64,000 bases of DNA, from NCBI RefSeq assembly GCF_028748185.1, contig NZ_CP118164.1, positions 3,224,001 through 3,288,000 of the forward strand, written 5' to 3'. The translations under genes were made by a program, and so were the position numbers. Source of the DNA: Bremerella sp. P1. Its GTDB lineage: Bacteria > Planctomycetota > Planctomycetia > Pirellulales > Pirellulaceae. Shown piece by piece: positions 16,802 to 25,691 of the stretch (positions are counted from its first letter, which is position 1; each line of letters opens with the position of its first letter). The notes under the pieces are model-generated. The model ran no database searches. It was not told the DNA's origin and worked only from the letters and a program-made list of their open reading frames with translations.

Positions 16802-16830
16802 GCCGTTGCCTAGGTTAATCAGGCAACGGC
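16802..16830 (+). terminator. Terminator of the small basic protein gene
   Basis: GCCGTTGCCT 16802-16811 pairs perfectly with AGGCAACGGC 16821-16830 around a 9-nt loop, followed by ATTTCTTTCT. No T tract on the other strand. Confidence 0.8.
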
Positions 16831-16894
16831 ATTTCTTTCTGCGCGCCCTATTCGGGTGGGATTTGCTCGTAGTCAAATGCCTTCTTTCGCGACG

Positions 16895-17716
16895 TCAGTC
16901 CTTCAGTCCGGTCGTCGCGATTCCTTTCAGGAACGTTTTCTGGGCGAAGAAGAACAGCACCACAATAGGCAACGTGAACAGTGTTGCGGCTGCCAGCAGT
17001 AGGTGCGTTTGATCGGCGTAGCTACTGACGAACTGCTCGAGACCATACGCCAGCGGAAACTTGTCCTTATTGCTCAGGAACAAGAGTGGACCGCTGAAGT
17101 CGTTCCAAGCGGCAACGAATTGAAACAGCCCAACGGTCGCCAGGGCCGGCACGGACATGGGCAGGATGATCCGCCAATAGATGCCCCACTCTGAGAGTCC
17201 ATCGATTCGAGCGGCCTCGCTGATGTCTTCCGGAATCGTGCGAAAGAATTGCCGCAGCAGAAAAATAGAAAACGCATCACCCAGGAACGTCGGCACAATC
17301 AACGCCCCGAGCGTGTTGTAGAGCCCTACTTCGCGTAGGAGCAGGAATCGGGGAATCATTGTCACGTGCCAGGGAAGCAGCATTGTGCCAATCAGTACGG
17401 CAAACAGCTTATCGCGGCCCCACCATTTCAACTTGGCAAATGCATAGGCAGCCATCGAACAGGAAAGCAAGGTTCCCACGACCGAGCCCAGGCAGAGTAC
17501 TAGCGTGTTGGAAAGGTATTGCCAGAACGGCATCGAACTGACCGCCGTGGCATAGTTTTCCCACTGCCAGGATTGTGGAATGAGCTGATTCGGATTGGCT
17601 TGAATCTCGGTCGGCGATTTGAGCGAACCGGAAAGCATCACGACTAGCGGTACGCTGTAGATCGTCGCGAAGAAGATGAGCAACGCATAGATCGTCGACT
17701 TCTGTAGCCAAGTCAT
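16895..17716 (-). CDS. ABC sugar transporter permease, MalG type
   Basis: 273 residues, six transmembrane helices, with the EAA loop EAARIDGLSEWGIYWRIILP that docks the ATPase in the MalG/CUT1 family. It pairs with the MalF-type permease and the binding protein encoded just upstream to import a sugar or sugar derivative. Its start overlaps the end of the binding protein gene by 4 nt (ATGA type), so translation is coupled. No ATP-binding subunit is in the window; a shared MsmK-type ATPase elsewhere is likely in such systems. Confidence 0.93.
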   Translation of the reverse strand: MTWLQKSTIYALLIFFATIYSVPLVVMLSGSLKSPTEIQANPNQLIPQSWQWENYATAVSSMPFWQYLSNTLVLCLGSVVGTLLSCSMAAYAFAKLKWWGRDKLFAVLIGTMLLPWHVTMIPRFLLLREVGLYNTLGALIVPTFLGDAFSIFLLRQFFRTIPEDISEAARIDGLSEWGIYWRIILPMSVPALATVGLFQFVAAWNDFSGPLLFLSNKDKFPLAYGLEQFVSSYADQTHLLLAAATLFTLPIVVLFFFAQKTFLKGIATTGLKD

Positions 17717-19089
17717 TGCTCGTTCCTCGCGCGATCGATTTGCGACTGGATTCTGGCTTCGGCTTCTTTCAGCATTTGCGGAAGATCAGGCTCCTTGGGA
17801 CTGGACATTGCCGACTCGGCTAGGTTCTTTACCTCGTTATTGAAGTAAGGAGCCCCAGGAATAACAGGGACCGGATATTGGTTCTCGCTGCCTGCCAGTT
17901 CGATGAATGTGCGAAACAGCGGTTCCTCGTCCAGGAATTGCTGAAAGGTTGGTTCGTCGACCACGTGCTGAGAAACGGGAATCCAGCCACCGGCCACGCA
18001 GGTCTTCGCCGCTGCGGCCTCTTGCCCATCAAAGCCACACCAAAACTTGATGAACTCCCAAGCCCCACGCGAGGCATTGGCTCCTCGTGGGATCACAAAG
18101 TTGTTGCCGTTGACCCAGCCTGCGTTGGGTTTGCCGCCAGGTGGTACCGGCAGGGGAATTGCATCGAACTGGGTGACTTCCTCTCGCTTCTCGGCCTGCG
18201 ACTTCTGAAACGCACGGATGTCATGGACACGCCATTGGCCATCCATGACGACTGCATAACGCTCCGCAAATAGTGGAAATGTTTTGCCAGGAAGGGATTG
18301 GTCACCGTGACGGAATCGAGCAATCTCGGAAGGACCGTAGCGATCACGGTAGCTGACCATCCAGGTCAATGCGGACTCGATCTCGGGCGATGTCAGCGTG
18401 ACTTGGCCATCGCTGGAATCGTAAAACCGACCGCCAAACACAGGACCCCAGGCCCAAATACGCCGCGAGTCTGGCAGATACCCGTGATGCTGGTATGGTT
18501 TGGACTGACCCGGCGGAGCGATCGTTTCGGCGATATGGTCCAGGTCGGCGATTGTTTTCGGTGAGGAAAGACCGTAGCGAGCGAGCATCGTTTTGTTGAC
18601 GTACAGGGCTCGGATATCAAGACCGTTGGGGACGCCGTACAAGCGATTCTCATAAGTCACGAGCCGACGTGCAGCGGGAAAAAGCCACACTTGAAGTCGT
18701 TCGACCTCGTCTGGTGTGGCGACTTCGTCCAATGCCAGAATCGCCCCGCGATGTCCCCAATCGGCGATCACGGGATCGTCGATATTCAATAGGTCAGGCG
18801 GATCGCCACCGGTAACACTAAGAAAGAACTTCAGGTCGAGGTTGTTGCCTGGCATGGCAATGGGGCGAACGTAGTATTCGTTCTGCGACTCGTTAAACCG
18901 CTTGGCAACATCTTCGACAATTGCTCGATCGGCCCCGCCCCAGAAGTGCCAGAAGACAACCTCTTCGCGATCGCTGGGGACTTGGACGTCACTCGCGGTT
19001 AGCCATTGCTGTGATGCCAAAAGGCCAATCCCTAGCACGGCAATCAATGCGATCGCGAGCATTCCGCGTAGTGACGAGGAAGCGTTCAT
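17713..19089 (-). CDS. ABC transporter extracellular solute-binding protein, family 1
   Basis: 458 residues. One N-terminal hydrophobic segment (~9-27), without a lipobox Cys, serves as signal peptide or membrane anchor; the rest is the family 1 sugar-binding fold, with VVFWHFWGG, DLLNIDDPVIADW and a late conserved AWEFIKFWCG. It captures the substrate outside the cytoplasmic membrane and delivers it to the two permeases. It overlaps MalF-type permease by 1 nt and MalG-type by 4 nt. The substrate cannot be read from the sequence. Confidence 0.9.
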   Translation of the reverse strand: MNASSSLRGMLAIALIAVLGIGLLASQQWLTASDVQVPSDREEVVFWHFWGGADRAIVEDVAKRFNESQNEYYVRPIAMPGNNLDLKFFLSVTGGDPPDLLNIDDPVIADWGHRGAILALDEVATPDEVERLQVWLFPAARRLVTYENRLYGVPNGLDIRALYVNKTMLARYGLSSPKTIADLDHIAETIAPPGQSKPYQHHGYLPDSRRIWAWGPVFGGRFYDSSDGQVTLTSPEIESALTWMVSYRDRYGPSEIARFRHGDQSLPGKTFPLFAERYAVVMDGQWRVHDIRAFQKSQAEKREEVTQFDAIPLPVPPGGKPNAGWVNGNNFVIPRGANASRGAWEFIKFWCGFDGQEAAAAKTCVAGGWIPVSQHVVDEPTFQQFLDEEPLFRTFIELAGSENQYPVPVIPGAPYFNNEVKNLAESAMSSPKEPDLPQMLKEAEARIQSQIDRARNEQ

Positions 19090-20096
19090 TAGCGTACTCC
19101 CTCATAAACCCAGCGCCGGGAGGTCGTGAATAAGAACCAGGTAGCGATGCCCAGCAGGGCAAACAGCAGCCATGCCACGGCCGATGCGTACCCCATATTC
19201 AAGTGTTGAAACGCACTTAGAAACAAGTGCAAGCTGATGACAAGGGTCGAGTCGGCTGGGGCTCCACGTCCTTCGCTCACGATGTAGATCTGCGTGAAGG
19301 CCTGAACCGATTGAATCAGTCCCATGACCAGATTGAAGAAGATGATTGGCGTTAACAGAGGGAGAGTGACATTGACGAATCTTCGGATGGGACCAGCGCC
19401 ATCGATCCTGGCCGCTTCGTAAAGCGATTTGGGGATGTCGCCAATCGCCGCCAGGTAAATCACCATGAAATTGCCCATGCCCCACAAGCTCATTAAAACG
19501 AGGGCGTCTTTCGAGCCGATCGGTGCTGAGTTGTTCGCCCAGGCCGCTTCCGTAAGCGAGTCGGGCGAAACAAGCTCTGCTGGCGAAGCGAACCATTGCG
19601 GTTGCCACAGTCCGAGTGAGCCGAGGACGGAGTTCACCAGGCCATCGGCTGGATTCAAGAGCCACATCCACAAGATACTGGCAGCGACTACCGGAATGAC
19701 CGATGGCAGGTAAAACAGCGTGCGAAAAATCGACTGTCCGCGGATATCGCACGAGAGAAGCGTCGCCAGGCCTACCCCCAAAATGATGGACAGCGGTACC
19801 GAGAGCAGCGCGTAGTAGCCAGTATTCCAGAGGGCATGGGCGATCCCAGTGCCGGTGGCGATTTCGTTTGCCAGTTGCTGGTAATTTTCCATCCCCACAA
19901 ACCGGGGTGGATTGATCAAATCGTACTGGCAAAAGCTCCAGTATAGCGAAACAACAAACGGATAAATGAATAACGCTAAGAGTCCCACCAGCCAGGGACT
20001 TGCGAAGCCGGCTGCGGTAATCCATGAACGCCAGCGGCGGCGCGACTCTCGCGAGGCCGTTTCGGCGATGTCTGAACTGTCCGCGTGATGTTGCAA
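19089..20096 (-). CDS. ABC sugar transporter permease, MalF type
   Basis: 335 residues with six transmembrane helices and the EAA loop EAARIDGAGPIRRFVNVTLPLL of the CUT1 MalF-type permeases. The first gene of a three-gene operon with the binding protein and the MalG-type permease; the order permease-binding protein-permease is less common than binding protein first. It lies opposite the penicillin-acylase-family gene, with 235 nt between the starts holding both promoters. A ~45-residue loop between helices 3 and 4 (~165-210) is longer than usual. Confidence 0.92.
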   Translation of the reverse strand: MQHHADSSDIAETASRESRRRWRSWITAAGFASPWLVGLLALFIYPFVVSLYWSFCQYDLINPPRFVGMENYQQLANEIATGTGIAHALWNTGYYALLSVPLSIILGVGLATLLSCDIRGQSIFRTLFYLPSVIPVVAASILWMWLLNPADGLVNSVLGSLGLWQPQWFASPAELVSPDSLTEAAWANNSAPIGSKDALVLMSLWGMGNFMVIYLAAIGDIPKSLYEAARIDGAGPIRRFVNVTLPLLTPIIFFNLVMGLIQSVQAFTQIYIVSEGRGAPADSTLVISLHLFLSAFQHLNMGYASAVAWLLFALLGIATWFLFTTSRRWVYEGVR

Positions 20097-20331
20097 AGCT
20101 TAAATCGTACTGTTTTTCAGAGGGGAACGAATTCCTGGATTCCCGGTAAGCGTACTGGTAATCTGTGTAGGGTTGTACCGATCATCCCAGAGACGTTCCC
20201 CCTACGATGCCACATTTCGGCCGCGGCGACAAACGGGGTTCGGAACCATGCTACGATGACAATAGGCCTACATTGGTTTCATGAACTTCCCGTGATCGGT
20301 GGCCAGGTCAGTTGAAACGGATCGAGAACGA

Positions 20332-22563
20332 ATGGAATTTCCCCGTCTAGCCAGAGATATTTCGATCGAACGCGACGATGCTGGTGTGCCCCATATTCAT
20401 GCCAAATCGCAGGATGACGCACTGTACGGCTTGGGGTATATGCACGCGACCGACCGGCTGACGCAGATTCTCTTTGCACGAGCGATCGCATCGGGACAGG
20501 CTGCCGAAACCATCGCTGCCCGTGACGAGCTGCTGGAAACGGACCGTTTTTTTCGTCGCGTGGGTCTGCACCGAAATCAGCCACGCGAGCGAGACTACTG
20601 GCCAGAAGAAACACAGAAGCAAGTCGAGCATTACTGCTCTGGGGTAAATGATGGGATGAAGGCCGTTGGGCACACGTTGCCCATGTGGGCCATCGGCTTT
20701 GAAGCGGCTCCCTGGGAACCTGTCTCCGTCTTATACATTGGCAACCTGTTAAGTTTTGGCGGGTTGGCTGTTAGCCAACTGGAAAACGAACGAATCGTCA
20801 TCGAGCTTATTCAGGCCGGTGGAGATGAAGCCGCATTGCGGGAGCTTTTCCCGGGGCGGCTAGAACACGTCGACTTCGACTTGGTGCGGAAGGTGCATCA
20901 TGTACGACGAATGTCTGACGAGGCACTGGAAGTTTTGATGGATCTGCCACGTCTGGCGGGCAGTAATGCTTGGGTGGTTGGGCCAACAAAGTCAAAAAGT
21001 GGTAGTCCCCTGCTCTGCTCTGATCCGCACCTGGAAACCAACCGATTGCCGGCCATCTGGTACGAAGCCGTGTTGAAGTGGAACGACGAATATGCGGTTG
21101 GGGCGACGCTACCGGGGTGTCCCTTGTTTGCCGTCGGGCGAACGAAGAAAGTCAGCTGGGGTGTCACTTACATGAAAGGGGACACGACGGACTTCTTTAT
21201 TGAAGAGGTCCGTAAGTCGAGAGAAGGAAATTGGCAGTATCGCCGCGAAGAGGATTGGATCGACTTCCAGGTTCGCGAAGAGGGCATTGGCTGCAAGGGC
21301 CGGCCGCCTGAGACCATGCGGGTATTTGAGAACCCGCAAGGCGCGCTGGAGGTTGATCCCGAACAGTTTGGCGATGGCTATTACTTTTCATTGGCGTGGA
21401 CGGGACTGTTTCCCCACTCCGGCATGGCGATTGCCTCGTGGCTGGATATGCTCAATGCCGAGAGTGCGGCCGAGGCGTTGGATGTGGCAAAAGAGTGCCC
21501 GCAACCGACGCTTTGCTGGGTAGCAAGCGATGTCGATGGCAACATCGGCTTGCAAGGTAACGGGCGATTCCCACGCCGTCGGTATGATGCCTCTGGTCTT
21601 GGCCCTGTTGCGGCATGGGATGCCCGCAATCATTGGCAGGGAATGATCGCGACCGATAAGTTGCCGCGGATCTACAATCCCGAATGCGGCTATATTGCGA
21701 CGGCGAACGAGGACATCAATGAGCCTGGCAAACCGAAGTTCGTTAGCCAGACATTGCCTGACTATCGGAAGCGGCGGATTGTCGAGCGGCTAGATGAACT
21801 TATGCAGATCACGCCTGAAGAAATGCAGAATCTGCAATACGATCTGTTGAGTGTTCAGGCACGCGAGATTCTTCCCCTTCTGCTTGTGTACGCACCAGAC
21901 GCACTCAAGGAAAAACTGGCTGACTGGGATTTCCGATATGATCCAGAAAGCACCGAGGCAGTCGCGTTTCAACGTTTCTATAGAAATACGCTACTCGAGA
22001 TTTTTGGGCATGAGCGCGGTATGGGGCCGCGGCGGACGTTGTACCTGGTCTCGCGCGCAGGGTTTTCGAGCATGATTATCGCGGCATGCGATGCGGTATT
22101 AAAGAAGGAGACTTCTCTCTGGTGGCAGACACGCGACAAGGGAGAGATGATCCGTACCGCTGGCGAGAAGGTATTGTTGGAACGGGAAATGACCTGGGGC
22201 GAGTTCAATAACTTTCACTTCACCGATCGCTTCTTCGGAGGTAGCCAGGTGGGAAGATTGCTAGGGTTTGATAGCCCCAAATATCCGATGCCTGGGTGTC
22301 ACGCGACGGTGTTCCAAGGGCATGTTCTGCAAACGGCGACGCGAGAATCAACTTTTGCGCCGAGTTACCATTTCGTCACGGATATGAGTACTGATGAGGC
22401 CTGGACGAATTTGCCTGGCGGGCCGTGTGAAAGTCGCTTCTCGTGGTACTACAAGAGCGACGTGCCGCTTTGGATGGACGGCGAATACAAGAAGCTTGCC
22501 CCCAAGTGGGAACCTAAAGAGACCAGCCTGCCAGAAGAATCACCACAAATACCACCCCCATAA
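20332..22563 (+). CDS. Penicillin acylase family (Ntn) hydrolase, no signal peptide
   Basis: 743 residues from ATG 20332 (a GTG 11 codons upstream is possible). It begins directly with the α-chain segment DISIERDDAGVPHIHAKS, and the GSNAWVV motif puts the autocatalytic nucleophile Ser at ~211, so a mature precursor would split into ~210 and ~530 residue chains. Family members hydrolyse amide bonds of penicillins, acyl-homoserine lactones or other N-acyl compounds. Unlike classical members, no signal peptide is seen, suggesting a cytoplasmic site. Its stop overlaps the convergent small membrane protein gene by 50 nt. The substrate is unknown. Confidence 0.9.
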   Translation: MEFPRLARDISIERDDAGVPHIHAKSQDDALYGLGYMHATDRLTQILFARAIASGQAAETIAARDELLETDRFFRRVGLHRNQPRERDYWPEETQKQVEHYCSGVNDGMKAVGHTLPMWAIGFEAAPWEPVSVLYIGNLLSFGGLAVSQLENERIVIELIQAGGDEAALRELFPGRLEHVDFDLVRKVHHVRRMSDEALEVLMDLPRLAGSNAWVVGPTKSKSGSPLLCSDPHLETNRLPAIWYEAVLKWNDEYAVGATLPGCPLFAVGRTKKVSWGVTYMKGDTTDFFIEEVRKSREGNWQYRREEDWIDFQVREEGIGCKGRPPETMRVFENPQGALEVDPEQFGDGYYFSLAWTGLFPHSGMAIASWLDMLNAESAAEALDVAKECPQPTLCWVASDVDGNIGLQGNGRFPRRRYDASGLGPVAAWDARNHWQGMIATDKLPRIYNPECGYIATANEDINEPGKPKFVSQTLPDYRKRRIVERLDELMQITPEEMQNLQYDLLSVQAREILPLLLVYAPDALKEKLADWDFRYDPESTEAVAFQRFYRNTLLEIFGHERGMGPRRTLYLVSRAGFSSMIIAACDAVLKKETSLWWQTRDKGEMIRTAGEKVLLEREMTWGEFNNFHFTDRFFGGSQVGRLLGFDSPKYPMPGCHATVFQGHVLQTATRESTFAPSYHFVTDMSTDEAWTNLPGGPCESRFSWYYKSDVPLWMDGEYKKLAPKWEPKETSLPEESPQIPPP

Positions 22564-22735
22564 AGCCAAGAATCCATACGGCCGTATCCCAGGCATGCTT
22601 CAAGATTGCTGGCCACAACTCGTGACGCGTAGCTCCATAAACGAGGCTTACCACCACGATCAACGGGAAGGCGTAAAGCAGCATCCGAGCGCCAGGGAAC
22701 ATGGCAAACAGGATGAGATCCAACATGGGTAACAC
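22514..22735 (-). CDS. Small two-helix membrane protein, unknown
   Basis: 73 residues. Two clear hydrophobic segments (~10-33 and ~50-72) with the RHELWP loop between. No known domain recognised. The stop lies inside the convergent acylase gene. It begins 18 nt after the DUF6677-like gene, on the same strand, so the two are probably cotranscribed. Called a gene because of this spacing, its strong hydrophobic pattern and length; confidence moderate. Confidence 0.55.
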   Translation of the reverse strand: MLPMLDLILFAMFPGARMLLYAFPLIVVVSLVYGATRHELWPAILKHAWDTAVWILGFMGVVFVVILLAGWSL

Positions 22736-22753
22736 TCTCTTGCGGTATGTGTT

Positions 22754-23374
22754 CTAAGCGGACGCGGAGGTTTCTTTCGACTCGGAATTCTTCGCGTCGG
22801 ACTCGGGCATATCGTCATCGCCAGAGTCTTCGCCTTGGGCTCTTTTCTTCTTCTCGGAATCAGGCACCATCCAGACGGGGCCTGCTCCGGCATCGTAAAT
22901 CACCAGCACGTTTAATAGACCAGCGATCATGGTGTACAGCGTACCCATCTCAAACAGGTAGCCGTACGTGCGATGAAGCTCGGCCATTTCGCCATCGATT
23001 GGCGGTGCCATGATACGGGCTCCAGCGATCTCGACTGGGTCCATCTTCTGGCGTACCAGTAACGCCTGGGCCAGCGCCGGAAGGGTAGGAAGACCAACGC
23101 CCAATTGGCAAATCAAGGGAAGCCGTTTTTCTTCGTTGTCCCACTTGGCATAAACGACCCGACCTCCGCCCATCGAAAGGCCGAGGAAGTAGATCGAGAG
23201 AATGCAAACCAGGAACAAAATTCCTTTGCCGCGACGACCCTGGTAGAGGTGTCCCGCACCGGGGATGAGCCATGCCAGGAAGATGGCGGTGGTAGGGTTC
23301 TTCAGATCCACTGGGACGGGGGCGAAGGGATCTTGGTCGGCCTTTGGGGAAGCAGACCCGGCATCATTCGACAT
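22754..23374 (-). CDS. DUF6677-like membrane protein
   Basis: 206 residues. N-terminal region with the TM2-like sequence AWLIPGAGHLYQGRRGKGILF, then a second hydrophobic segment (ILSIYFLGLSMGG), a cytoplasmic or loop middle part, a third hydrophobic segment (~155-172), and a charged C-terminal tail. It resembles a planctomycete conserved family (DUF6677); function unknown. Followed at 18 nt by the small membrane protein gene. Confidence 0.7.
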   Translation of the reverse strand: MSNDAGSASPKADQDPFAPVPVDLKNPTTAIFLAWLIPGAGHLYQGRRGKGILFLVCILSIYFLGLSMGGGRVVYAKWDNEEKRLPLICQLGVGLPTLPALAQALLVRQKMDPVEIAGARIMAPPIDGEMAELHRTYGYLFEMGTLYTMIAGLLNVLVIYDAGAGPVWMVPDSEKKKRAQGEDSGDDDMPESDAKNSESKETSASA

Positions 23375-23540
23375 AGGGTTAAACCGGTAAGAATATTCTG
23401 CGTAGGTAATCTCCCAATCTTAGCCGAATACGTCCTGGATTCCAGGCCAGTTGTGGGGGACGTTTCGATGGGGTGCGTGCGTAAGATCAACGCCGGCAAA
23501 GACTTTGGAGTGTAAAGCTGCTGCTGGCAGCCCATGCGAA

Positions 23541-24278
23541 TCAAAGAAGTTCTTCGCGAATTGCTTCTACCGTCTCTGGCGTTACCGTTTCGGACTCCGT
23601 GGCTTCGACGGCCAGTCGCGAAAGATCGAGAATCTGAGAAATCACCCGAGGCAGCCCTTCCGAATGCTGTGAGACCGCTTCGATCGCAGCCTCGTCGAGC
23701 GTAAGGTGAGCATCGGGGAAAGCGGCTTGATAGACCTGCGTGAAGCGAGCGACATCTTCGCTGGTCCAGGCTTCAAGCTCGATTTTCAGGTCGGCCATCT
23801 TTAAGAGCCGCACATCGAATGAGCGAAGTTTCGCGCTATCGACCGATAAAACTAGTGAACCGCCAGTCGTTGTCCCGCAGTGCAGTCGGGCTAACGTCAG
23901 TAGAATATCCGCCGTTTCCGGTGCCATTTCTTCGACGTGATCGATCACGACGACAACTCGGCGTTCTTCTAACGCATAGGTCGTCAGTTGTTCGCGGATC
24001 TGAAACCACAACTCTGTTGGTGTCGTAGCCAGGCCAACATCTGCTTTCAGTTGGATAGCGAGTTCCCACAGAAAGTCTTGCTCGAACGTCCCAGGCGTCT
24101 GTAAGTAAGGAACGATCGATCCCTCGCGACGAAGCTTGGAACTCCACTTTTCGAGCAGGGTTGATTTGCCACTTCCCAGAGGCCCGGTTAAAACCGCAAC
24201 GCGATCCTGACGCTGAAGGGCATACTCCAGTCGGGCGACGGCTTCCAGGTAAGCAGGGCTCTCGAAAAATAGACTCAT
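23541..24278 (-). CDS. ExeA-type AAA ATPase
   Basis: 245 residues from ATG 24278; the longer frame would run into the rsmE start region and its extra 48 residues do not look protein-like. Walker A at 31-40 (TGPLGSGKST) and Walker B in VVVVIDHVEEM; the layout (MSLFFESPAYLEAVARLEYAL then ATPase) is that of ExeA/MSHA biogenesis ATPases that load peptidoglycan-spanning secretin assemblies. No ExeB or secretin gene is nearby, so the partner is unknown. Divergent from rsmE with 143 nt between the starts; an inverted repeat sits between them. Confidence 0.85.
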   Translation of the reverse strand: MSLFFESPAYLEAVARLEYALQRQDRVAVLTGPLGSGKSTLLEKWSSKLRREGSIVPYLQTPGTFEQDFLWELAIQLKADVGLATTPTELWFQIREQLTTYALEERRVVVVIDHVEEMAPETADILLTLARLHCGTTTGGSLVLSVDSAKLRSFDVRLLKMADLKIELEAWTSEDVARFTQVYQAAFPDAHLTLDEAAIEAVSQHSEGLPRVISQILDLSRLAVEATESETVTPETVEAIREELL

Positions 24279-24313
24279 ACAGGCGACAATCAATGGATGG
24301 CTGCTAGCTGTCC

Positions 24314-24335
24314 GCAGCGGTGCTAGCACCACTGC
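24314..24335. repeat. Imperfect palindrome between the ATPase gene and rsmE
   Basis: GCAG-C-GGTGCTAGCACC-A-CTGC: a perfect 12-bp core palindrome flanked by 4-bp arms, one mismatch pair. It lies in the 143-nt divergent region, consistent with an operator, untested. Confidence 0.45.
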
Positions 24336-24421
24336 GCAGGGCATTCCTGCCTTGGGATTGTTTCGGTAGAATCCGCCCGCTGTCTTCATGCATTCCTGCT
24401 CCTCCATTACGCAAACCCGCA

Positions 24422-25126
24422 ATGTCAGAACGTTTTTTTATCGAGTACCCGCCTAAGGCTGCGGAAGTTACCTTCGATGAAGCGGAATCGCAGCATTTGG
24501 CCAAGGTAATGCGGGCCAACTTGGGCGACGTGGTAGTAGGTTTCGACGGCAAGGGAACGGAATACCAGATTGAACTTACGACCATAGGCAAGAAGAAGGT
24601 AGTCGGAACCGTCCGCAGCCAAGCCGAGGTCTCGCGAGAAGCATCACGCCGGCTGACGCTTGCCGTAGCGCTACCGAAAGGGGATCGCCAGCGATGGCTG
24701 GTCGAAAAGTGCGTGGAACTTGGGGTGACTCGTTTGGTTCCCCTGCTGACCAAACGAGGTGTTGCGCAGCCGGTAGAAAAGGCCATCGAGCGGCTCCGAC
24801 GTGCGGTGGTCGAAGCGAGTAAGCAGTGTGAACGAAACCACCTGATGGTGGTCGAGCAGGGGCAATCGCTGGAAGAGGTTTTCGCCTCGCGACCTGCGGC
24901 TTCCTACTTGCTTCACCCCAGCGGTGAAGCAATTCATCACGATGCCATTGTGCCTGCGAAAGAAGTCTTGGCGATTATCGGCCCTGAGGGCGGCTTCACC
25001 GATGAAGAAGTCGCGGAAGCCGCCGAGCATGGTTGCCAGATTGTGAGCCTCGGGCCACGTATTCTTCGTGTCGAGACGGCAGCGCTGGCGATCGCTACTC
25101 TGGTGACGGCTCTGCCTGGTCCTTAG
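24422..25126 (+). CDS. rsmE: 16S rRNA (uracil1498-N3)-methyltransferase RsmE
   Basis: 234 residues from ATG 24422; a frame 34 codons longer is not supported. N-terminal PUA-like part (1-70) and C-terminal SPOUT fold with the trefoil-knot motifs LPKGDRQRWLVEKCVELG, IGPEGGFTDEE and ILRVETAALA. It methylates U1498 of 16S rRNA in the 30S decoding region using S-adenosylmethionine. Convergent with the secreted unknown gene at 25095, overlapping by 32 nt. Confidence 0.95.
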   Translation: MSERFFIEYPPKAAEVTFDEAESQHLAKVMRANLGDVVVGFDGKGTEYQIELTTIGKKKVVGTVRSQAEVSREASRRLTLAVALPKGDRQRWLVEKCVELGVTRLVPLLTKRGVAQPVEKAIERLRRAVVEASKQCERNHLMVVEQGQSLEEVFASRPAASYLLHPSGEAIHHDAIVPAKEVLAIIGPEGGFTDEEVAEAAEHGCQIVSLGPRILRVETAALAIATLVTALPGP

Positions 25127-25613
25127 CGGCATCGACTGCGTCGCCCAGCTTTTCAATTCGACCGAACAACGCTCCGCCGACTTCACCGTGTGTCCAGGTG
25201 CCGGCGTACTTGTCTTCATCGATCACAACGTGTGCACTGAAGGTGCCCATGCCAGGAATGGTTGTCTTATCGAGCGAAATAACGGGGGTCATTCCTGCCC
25301 ACTTCACTTCCAGTGGCAACGGAAGTTGAACGTCCTTGTCGCCATACTTGATCCGGGCGTTGATCAACCAGATATCGCCTTCTTCCAACTTGCGTACGTT
25401 TCGGATCTCGTATCGTTCTGGCTTGGGTGCCTGGTCCTCTTTGCCAGAGATCGTAAACGAGCCGATCAACGCGACGTTGTCGAGTCGTTTCTCGAACAGG
25501 GCATAACGTTTGGCTTGGACATCACTAGCCTTCGTCGCCTTTTCTTCCTGGGCGAAAAGCGATGAGCTAAGAAGCAGGGCAACGACTAGCGACAGGCAAG
25601 CACTACGCGACAT
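25095..25613 (-). CDS. Secreted protein of unknown function
   Basis: 172 residues from ATG 25613, chosen so that a clean signal peptide (SACLSLVVALLLSSSLFAQ) begins the protein. The mature part has no recognised domain; it is β-rich, with a repeated pattern of strands around YEIRNVRKLEEG and a GM-G-T-F-SAHVVIDEDKYAGTW segment that recalls small β-barrel or lipocalin-like domains. Convergent with rsmE (32-nt overlap). Function unknown. Confidence 0.65.
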   Translation of the reverse strand: MSRSACLSLVVALLLSSSLFAQEEKATKASDVQAKRYALFEKRLDNVALIGSFTISGKEDQAPKPERYEIRNVRKLEEGDIWLINARIKYGDKDVQLPLPLEVKWAGMTPVISLDKTTIPGMGTFSAHVVIDEDKYAGTWTHGEVGGALFGRIEKLGDAVDAAKDQAEPSPE

Positions 25614-25691
25614 GGGACTTCTCCGAAACGGGGCGAATGGGAATTCGATGTAGTTCATCGTAGCGTGATTCGAAACGTCCGCCAAACAAGA

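Noticed and set aside
19102-20025. 307-codon frame overlapping the MalF-type permease
   Set aside because: Same strand but different frame; lacks the transmembrane pattern and overlaps a clear permease.
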